This document shows positions 13,677-18,055 of a stretch of 18,055 nucleotides of DNA, one piece after another. This DNA comes from Fibrobacter sp. (GTDB taxonomy: Bacteria; Fibrobacterota; Fibrobacteria; Fibrobacterales; Fibrobacteraceae): assembly GCA_017550445.1 (NCBI GenBank), contig JAFZOV010000007.1:1-18055 (forward strand). Reading direction: 5' to 3'. Numbering within the stretch: position 1 is the stretch's first letter; every line of letters begins with the position of its first letter. The notes beneath the pieces were generated by a model. It had not been told where the DNA came from. It did no database searches and saw only the letters and a program-made list of their open reading frames with translations. The translations under genes were made by a program, and so were the position numbers.

Positions 13677-15218
13677 ATGATTACATTCCTGATCGGTATC
13701 GCGATTCTTATCGGCGGATACTTTACTTACGGAAAATTCGTTGAACGTGTCTTCGGCCCCGATGACCGCAAGACTCCCGCCCTCGAAAACCCGGATGGCG
13801 TTGACCGCGTGCCCATGGCACACTGGAAAAACGTGCTCATCCAGCTTTTGAACATTGCAGGCATCGGTCCTGTGATTGGCGTGATTCTGGGCATCAAGTT
13901 CGGCGCCATCGTCTTTATTCTGCTCCCTATCGGTAACGTGCTTGGCGGTGCTGTACACGATTACTTTAGCGGAATGATCAGCATGCGCAACAACGGCTAC
14001 AACGTACCGGCTCTTTCGCACAAGTTCCTGGGCAAGGGCCCGGCCAAGGTCGTGATGACGCTGATTTCGGTTGCGCTTATTCTTGTGGGAGCCGTATTCA
14101 CCAACACGCCCGCCGCACTCGTGAACACTCCGATTCTTGTCGGCAGCCACGTATCGCCCACGCTGTTCTGGGTTGCAGTCGCCTGCATTTTCGCCTACTA
14201 CTTCGCAAGCACCTTCTTCCCCATCGACAAGATTATCGGCCGCATCTACCCGATTTTCGGAGCACTCCTGATTCTTGCCTCGCTCGCCATTTTCATCGGA
14301 ATCGTCCCGAACTTGAACGTTCTCGATAACTTCTGCTTCAGCGACATCATGAGCAACTTCCACAAGCATCCGGCCGGTCAGCCGATTATCCCGATGCTCT
14401 TTGTGACGATTGCTTGCGGTATCATTAGCGGTTTTCACAGCACGCAGAGCCCGCTTGTCGCCCGCACAGAAGTTTCTGAAAAGACAGGTCGCCAGACCTT
14501 CTACGGCATGATGATTATCGAAGGCCTGATCGGGATGATTTGGGCAGCCGGTGGCATGTTCATTTACCACCAGATGCCGGAACTCTTGACCGGCGCTTCG
14601 GGCGTCAAGGTTTTGAGCATCCTCGTTTCTACCGTGATTCCTTGGGCTCCGATTTCGATTCTCGTGGTCGTGGGCGTGATTGTTCTCGCCATCACCAGTG
14701 GCGACACGAGCCTGCGCAGCCTGCGCCTCACAATTGCAGAACTCACCGGCATGGAACAGACCTCTGTCAAGAACCGTTTGCTCCTGACCGTTCCGATGTT
14801 CGCCATCTGCGCCGCCATCATTTTCTGGAGCAACCTGAACCCCGAAGGATTCAACATCCTGTGGAATTACTTTAGCTGGAGCAACCAGCTCATGGCCGTT
14901 TGCAGCCTTTGCGTCGCAGTCGTGTATCTGCGCAGCAAGAACAAGAATTTTTGGATTGCACTTATCCCGTGCATGTTCATGGCCTTCATTACCAGCGACT
15001 ACATTCTTTGGGTTAGCCCCGACAACCTGAAGGGCGCTCCGCTCGGTTTCGGTCTCAACTACAACACAGCAATCCTTCTCGCTATCATTTGCGCAGGCGT
15101 TCTTGGATTCTTCCTCGTCAAGCGCGGCAAGGCTCTTTCAAACCTCAAGGGCTACGACGCTGACCGTTGGGACGAAAACAGAACCCTAGGCAAGAACAAC
15201 CCTGAACCACGCTCCTAA
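13677..15218 (+). CDS. cstA: Carbon starvation protein A family transporter
   Basis: CstA-family proteins are inner-membrane transporters for pyruvate and, in some bacteria, peptides. The 513-residue protein is strongly hydrophobic throughout and carries family motifs. These include GVDRVPMAHWKNVLIQLLNI near the N-terminus, ILLPIGNVLGGAVHDYFSGM with its conserved HD, SGFHSTQSPLVART, and ITSGDTSLRSLRLTIAE. It is shorter than Escherichia coli CstA (about 700), fitting the compact class. AGAAGG precedes the ATG at a normal distance. It ends TAATAA directly before recD2. The substrate is not readable from sequence; pyruvate is the commonest known one. Confidence 0.95.
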   Translation: MITFLIGIAILIGGYFTYGKFVERVFGPDDRKTPALENPDGVDRVPMAHWKNVLIQLLNIAGIGPVIGVILGIKFGAIVFILLPIGNVLGGAVHDYFSGMISMRNNGYNVPALSHKFLGKGPAKVVMTLISVALILVGAVFTNTPAALVNTPILVGSHVSPTLFWVAVACIFAYYFASTFFPIDKIIGRIYPIFGALLILASLAIFIGIVPNLNVLDNFCFSDIMSNFHKHPAGQPIIPMLFVTIACGIISGFHSTQSPLVARTEVSEKTGRQTFYGMMIIEGLIGMIWAAGGMFIYHQMPELLTGASGVKVLSILVSTVIPWAPISILVVVGVIVLAITSGDTSLRSLRLTIAELTGMEQTSVKNRLLLTVPMFAICAAIIFWSNLNPEGFNILWNYFSWSNQLMAVCSLCVAVVYLRSKNKNFWIALIPCMFMAFITSDYILWVSPDNLKGAPLGFGLNYNTAILLAIICAGVLGFFLVKRGKALSNLKGYDADRWDENRTLGKNNPEPRS

Positions 15219-15221
15219 TAA

Positions 15222-17363
15222 GTGATTCTCGAAGGGTCCGTTAAATCCATCACCTTTCATAGTCCGCAGAACGGCTTCACCGTGCTGCGGCTTATTGATA
15301 GTAGCACCAAGAAAGTGGTGGTCGTTACGGGCACCCTACCCGATCTTTCCGTCGGCGAGAACTTGCGATTCGAAGGCGACTGGGGGCGTCATCCAAAATT
15401 CGGGGAGCAGTTCCAAGCCAAGCATTTCGAAATCGTCGAGACCGCCCACAAGAACTTTGCCGCGTACCTTGGCAGCGGACTTTTCCCAGGGATAGGCCCC
15501 AAGACCGCGCAGGCGATTGTCGATGCCTTCGGCGATGAACTGCAGGACATTCTCGACTACGAACCCGACCGTTTCCGCTCAAAGAAAATCAAAGGGCTCT
15601 CCGCGAAAAAAGTCGAAGAATTCCTCGCCCGCTGGCAAGAAAACCGCCACAGCCGCGAAACTCTGCTGTTCCTGTACAATCACGACATCACGGGCAGCGT
15701 CGCGAAAAAGCTGTGGATGAAATTCGGGCAAGACACCATCAGCAAAATCCGCGAGAACCCCTACATTCTCTGCGAAGAAGTCTGGGGAATCGGATTCTTG
15801 AAAGCCGACGAAATCGCAATGAAGGTGGGCATCCCCAAAGACAGCCCCATGCGTTTGCAAGAAGCGATTCTCTACTCGCTGCAAGAAGCGTCGCTTTCTG
15901 ATGGTCACTGCTACTTGCCGAGCAACGATTTAATCGGACGCACGCTCAAGAATCTCCGCATCGACGTCACCGATGACGACGCCATCCAAAATCTTTTCAG
16001 CCAATTCCAGCGCATTTGCGATGCTGGTCGCATCAAGCGCCACGGCGACGATTGCTTCTACCCGCCGCTTGACAACGCGGAACAGAAAATCGCCGAAATC
16101 ATCAAGCGCAGACTCAACGAAAACGAACTGCCCACCTACGGTTTCGAACGCGAATTAGTTGACTGGGAACGCGAACACAAATTCAGCTTTCACCCGGTGC
16201 AGCGCGAAGCCATTCGCCTCGCGACCGCACACAAGATTTGCATCATCACCGGCGGTCCCGGCACCGGCAAGACGACGATTCTCAAAGGCATACTACACCT
16301 TGCCCGCAAAATGGGCGAAAACATTCTGCTCGCCGCCCCCACGGGCCGCGCTGCCAAGCGCATGGGCGACTGCTGCGGCGAAAAAGCCTACACCATTCAC
16401 CGCCTGCTTGACGTCGATCCCATCACCAAGAAATTCAACCGCAACGAACTGAATAAGCTCGACTGCAACTTGCTCATCGTCGATGAATTCAGCATGGTCG
16501 ATACCTGGCTTGCGGCCTCGCTCCTCGAAGCAGTCCCCGATTCAGCCCGCATCGTGTTCGTGGGCGACGCCGACCAGCTCCCGAGTGTAGGCCCCGGCAA
16601 CGTGCTCAACGACTTGCTCAAATGCCCCCGCATTCCCTGCGTGCGCTTGCAGCACATCTTCAGGCAAAGCGGCGGCAACGACATCGCCGACAAAGCCGCA
16701 AAAATCAACCAAGGCATTACGCCGTCGCCTATCGAAGGCCCGAACTTTCACTTTGTCCCCTTCGAAACACCCGATGAAGCCAAGCAACATTTACAGCAAC
16801 TCATCGCAAGCGGCGTGCGTAGCAAAATCGACATTGACCTCAAAACCAACCTGCAGATTCTTGTCCCCATGCGCAAAGGTCCGCTCGGCATCATCGAGCT
16901 GAACCCGTTCCTGCAAAATCTGCTGAACCCGGGCGTTCCGCGCCACAAGATGGTCGGCATCGAATGGAGTGTCGGCGACCGTGTCATGCAAATCAAGAAC
17001 AACTACGACAAGAACGTGTTCAACGGCGACATCGGCACCGTCTACAGCATCAACAAAGAAAAGCGTAAAATCGCAGTCTTCTTCGACGAAAAACTCGTCA
17101 CCTACCAAGACGAAGAACTCGACGAACTGCAACTCGCCTACGCCTGCACCATCCACAAGAGCCAGGGCAGCGAATACCCCGCCGTCATCGTGGTACTCGA
17201 CGTGAGCCACTACATAATGCTGCAGCGCAACCTCATCTACACCGCTATCACACGCGCAAAAGGCCACGTATGGATACTATCGGCCCCCGGCGCCTTCCAC
17301 CAAGCCATAAGAAATAGCCGCAGCACCCGAAGGTACACGCGGCTTAAAGAACGCCTAAATTAA
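15222..17363 (+). CDS. recD2: RecD2-type DNA helicase
   Basis: RecD2 is a 5'-3' superfamily 1B helicase that acts in repair without RecBC. The 713-residue product has an N-terminal OB-like domain (ILEGSVKSITFHSPQNGFTV) and a helix-hairpin-helix region (FPGIGPKTAQAIVDAFGD, then IKGLSAKKVEEF). The helicase core has Walker A GGPGTGKT (344-351), DEFSMVD with the Walker B acid pair (421-422), GDADQLPSVGPGNVL, THKSQGSEYPAVIVV (from 643) and YTAITRAKGHVWIL (from 673). The start is GTG: an in-frame TAA stands directly before it and the OB domain begins immediately, so no other start fits. No ribosome site is visible, so translation is probably coupled to cstA. Length is typical. Confidence 0.94.
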   Translation: MILEGSVKSITFHSPQNGFTVLRLIDSSTKKVVVVTGTLPDLSVGENLRFEGDWGRHPKFGEQFQAKHFEIVETAHKNFAAYLGSGLFPGIGPKTAQAIVDAFGDELQDILDYEPDRFRSKKIKGLSAKKVEEFLARWQENRHSRETLLFLYNHDITGSVAKKLWMKFGQDTISKIRENPYILCEEVWGIGFLKADEIAMKVGIPKDSPMRLQEAILYSLQEASLSDGHCYLPSNDLIGRTLKNLRIDVTDDDAIQNLFSQFQRICDAGRIKRHGDDCFYPPLDNAEQKIAEIIKRRLNENELPTYGFERELVDWEREHKFSFHPVQREAIRLATAHKICIITGGPGTGKTTILKGILHLARKMGENILLAAPTGRAAKRMGDCCGEKAYTIHRLLDVDPITKKFNRNELNKLDCNLLIVDEFSMVDTWLAASLLEAVPDSARIVFVGDADQLPSVGPGNVLNDLLKCPRIPCVRLQHIFRQSGGNDIADKAAKINQGITPSPIEGPNFHFVPFETPDEAKQHLQQLIASGVRSKIDIDLKTNLQILVPMRKGPLGIIELNPFLQNLLNPGVPRHKMVGIEWSVGDRVMQIKNNYDKNVFNGDIGTVYSINKEKRKIAVFFDEKLVTYQDEELDELQLAYACTIHKSQGSEYPAVIVVLDVSHYIMLQRNLIYTAITRAKGHVWILSAPGAFHQAIRNSRSTRRYTRLKERLN

Positions 17364-17383
17364 TTCAGAATTCGGAATAAAAA
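17363..17383 (+). repeat. Short heptad repeat at the recD2 end
   Basis: The units ATTCAGA, ATTCGGA and ATAAAAA follow each other from the last base of the recD2 stop codon. They resemble the ATTCAGA/CGGAATT units found 3' of hup and run into the A-tract of the next terminator. Confidence 0.5.
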
Positions 17384-17410
17384 AATCCTGCAACAAAAAG
17401 CCGCAGGATT
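17379..17410 (-). terminator. ilvE: Intrinsic terminator of the aminotransferase gene
   Basis: On the minus strand AATCCTGC (17410-17403), an 11-base loop and GCAGGATT (17391-17384) form an 8-bp stem that runs into a T-tract (17379-17385). It lies about 95 bases after the stop codon, beyond the heptad element. Confidence 0.85.
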
Positions 17411-17454
17411 CAAGAATCTTAACTAAAGTAGGCTTCGCAACATTTCAGTTCAAG

Positions 17455-17501
17455 ATTCTTTCGTCTCTCGTCTGTAGGGCGAAGCCCGTTCTTTCGTCTA
17501 A
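17455..17501. repeat. Heptad-repeat element with central hairpin, 3' of ilvE
   Basis: Units ATTCTTT, CGTCTCT and CGTCTGT are followed by a GGGC-GAA-GCCC hairpin (17477-17487), then GTTCTTT and CGTCTAA. The 11-mer TTCTTTCGTCT occurs on both sides (17456-17466 and 17489-17499). The layout is the same as the element 3' of hup, with different unit sequences. Confidence 0.7.
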
Positions 17502-17502
17502 A

Positions 17503-18055
17503 CTACACGTCAACCACTTCAGTCCAGCCGAACGGGTCTTCGGCTTCACCGAACTGGATAGCGGTGTACTTCGTGAAGAGTTCCGTGCAAACCGGGCCCG
17601 GATTCTTGCCGTCGCCGTAAGTGAATTCCTTGCCTGCGACCGGGTCCACAATCTTCTTGATCGGGGTAATCACGGCAGCGGTACCGCATTCGGCGGTTTC
17701 AGAGAATTCAGCGAGTTCTTCGAACGGAACCTGGCGGCGTTCCACCGTGTAGCCCAGGTATTCGGCCAACTGCATCAAACTCTTGTTGGTGATAGACGGC
17801 AGAATGGATTCGGACTTCGGGGTGATGTAGCTCTTGCCCTTGATGCCGAAGAAGTTTGCCGGACCGCATTCGTCGATGTACTTCTTTTCCTTGGCATCCA
17901 GGTAAATGGTGCTGGAGTAGCCGAGCTTCTTGGCTTCGGCCAAAGACATCAAGCTAGCAGCGTAGTTACCGCCAACCTTCACCGTACCCGTACCCTGCGG
18001 AGCGGCGCGGTCGTAGTTGCGGCTCACCATCATGTCCACCGGCTTGAACCCGTCC
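17503..18055 (-). CDS. ilvE: Branched-chain amino acid aminotransferase, C-terminal part (cut by window edge)
   Basis: This PLP enzyme transfers the amino group between glutamate and leucine, isoleucine or valine, the last step of their synthesis. The visible 183 or so residues include RAAPQGTGTVKVGGNYAASL, EAKKLGYSSTIYLDA, DECGPANFFGIKG, PKSESILPSITNKSLMQLA and ECGTAAVITPIKKI. These follow the order seen in the larger, mammalian-like BCAT group (group II) rather than the shorter Escherichia coli IlvE type. The reading frame is open to the window edge, so the true start and the PLP-lysine region lie to the right. The stop is TAG at 17503-17505, with a heptad element and an intrinsic terminator downstream. 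Confidence 0.93.
   Translation of the reverse strand, partial: DGFKPVDMMVSRNYDRAAPQGTGTVKVGGNYAASLMSLAEAKKLGYSSTIYLDAKEKKYIDECGPANFFGIKGKSYITPKSESILPSITNKSLMQLAEYLGYTVERRQVPFEELAEFSETAECGTAAVITPIKKIVDPVAGKEFTYGDGKNPGPVCTELFTKYTAIQFGEAEDPFGWTEVVDV

Noticed and set aside
13659..14570. Minus-strand open frame of 303 codons over cstA
   Set aside because: It is antisense to a clear CstA; the His/Asp/Asn-rich product is typical of a shadow frame.
1..18055. Mobile elements, integrases, toxin-antitoxin or phage-defence genes
   Set aside because: No transposase, recombinase or defence-related motif was found among the real genes, and coding style is uniform across the window.

Overview
The window looks like chromosomal DNA of a Fibrobacter-type Gram-negative bacterium. 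The evidence is indirect: outer-membrane β-barrel proteins, lipoproteins with a Cys-Gly-Asp-Asp start, a lysine-tailed HU, a recurrent CTATATTT −10 element, and short intergenic repeats with a 7-base period. I saw no mobile element, CRISPR array, tRNA or rRNA. Most genes are housekeeping; the interest is in regulation and in one unusual membrane operon.

Layout. 1-827 (−): 5' part of carB, cut by the window edge. 828-1130: its leader, with a promoter, a short open frame, a U-rich tract and an intrinsic terminator, arranged like the UTP-sensing attenuator of enterobacterial pyrBI. 1167-1337 (−): a 56-residue lipoprotein. 1535-1837 (−): HU, with its terminator and a heptad-repeat element downstream. 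1944-5269 (−): a tight four-gene operon encoding a zinc-ribbon protein, two related membrane proteins with large extracytoplasmic domains (one ending in half of an AraC DNA-binding domain), and an AI-2E-family membrane protein. 5303-7239 (+): a CnoX-like thioredoxin/TPR chaperone, then the tRNA-dihydrouridine synthase dusA. 7251-10640 (−): a cobalamin riboswitch, a TonB-dependent receptor and a propeller-like lipoprotein, probably a vitamin B12 uptake operon of the BtuB/BtuG kind. 10676-17363 (+): nadA, two outer-membrane proteins, the pyruvate/peptide transporter cstA and the helicase recD2. 17503-18055 (−): 3' part of a branched-chain aminotransferase, cut by the edge.

How the parts fit. 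The riboswitch should shut off the receptor and lipoprotein when cobalamin is plentiful. The carB leader would let RNA polymerase stop before carB when UTP is abundant. The 1944-5269 operon reads as a sensing unit: two paired extracytoplasmic domains with similar folds, one attached through the membrane to a DNA-binding tail. Two closely spaced divergent pairs (5269/5303 and 10422/10676) use face-to-face TATATT −10 elements. Three of these starts lie 6-7 bases from the −10, so their mRNAs may be leaderless. Five gene ends carry repeats with a strict 7-base period but different sequences, and three of these also contain a small GC-rich hairpin.
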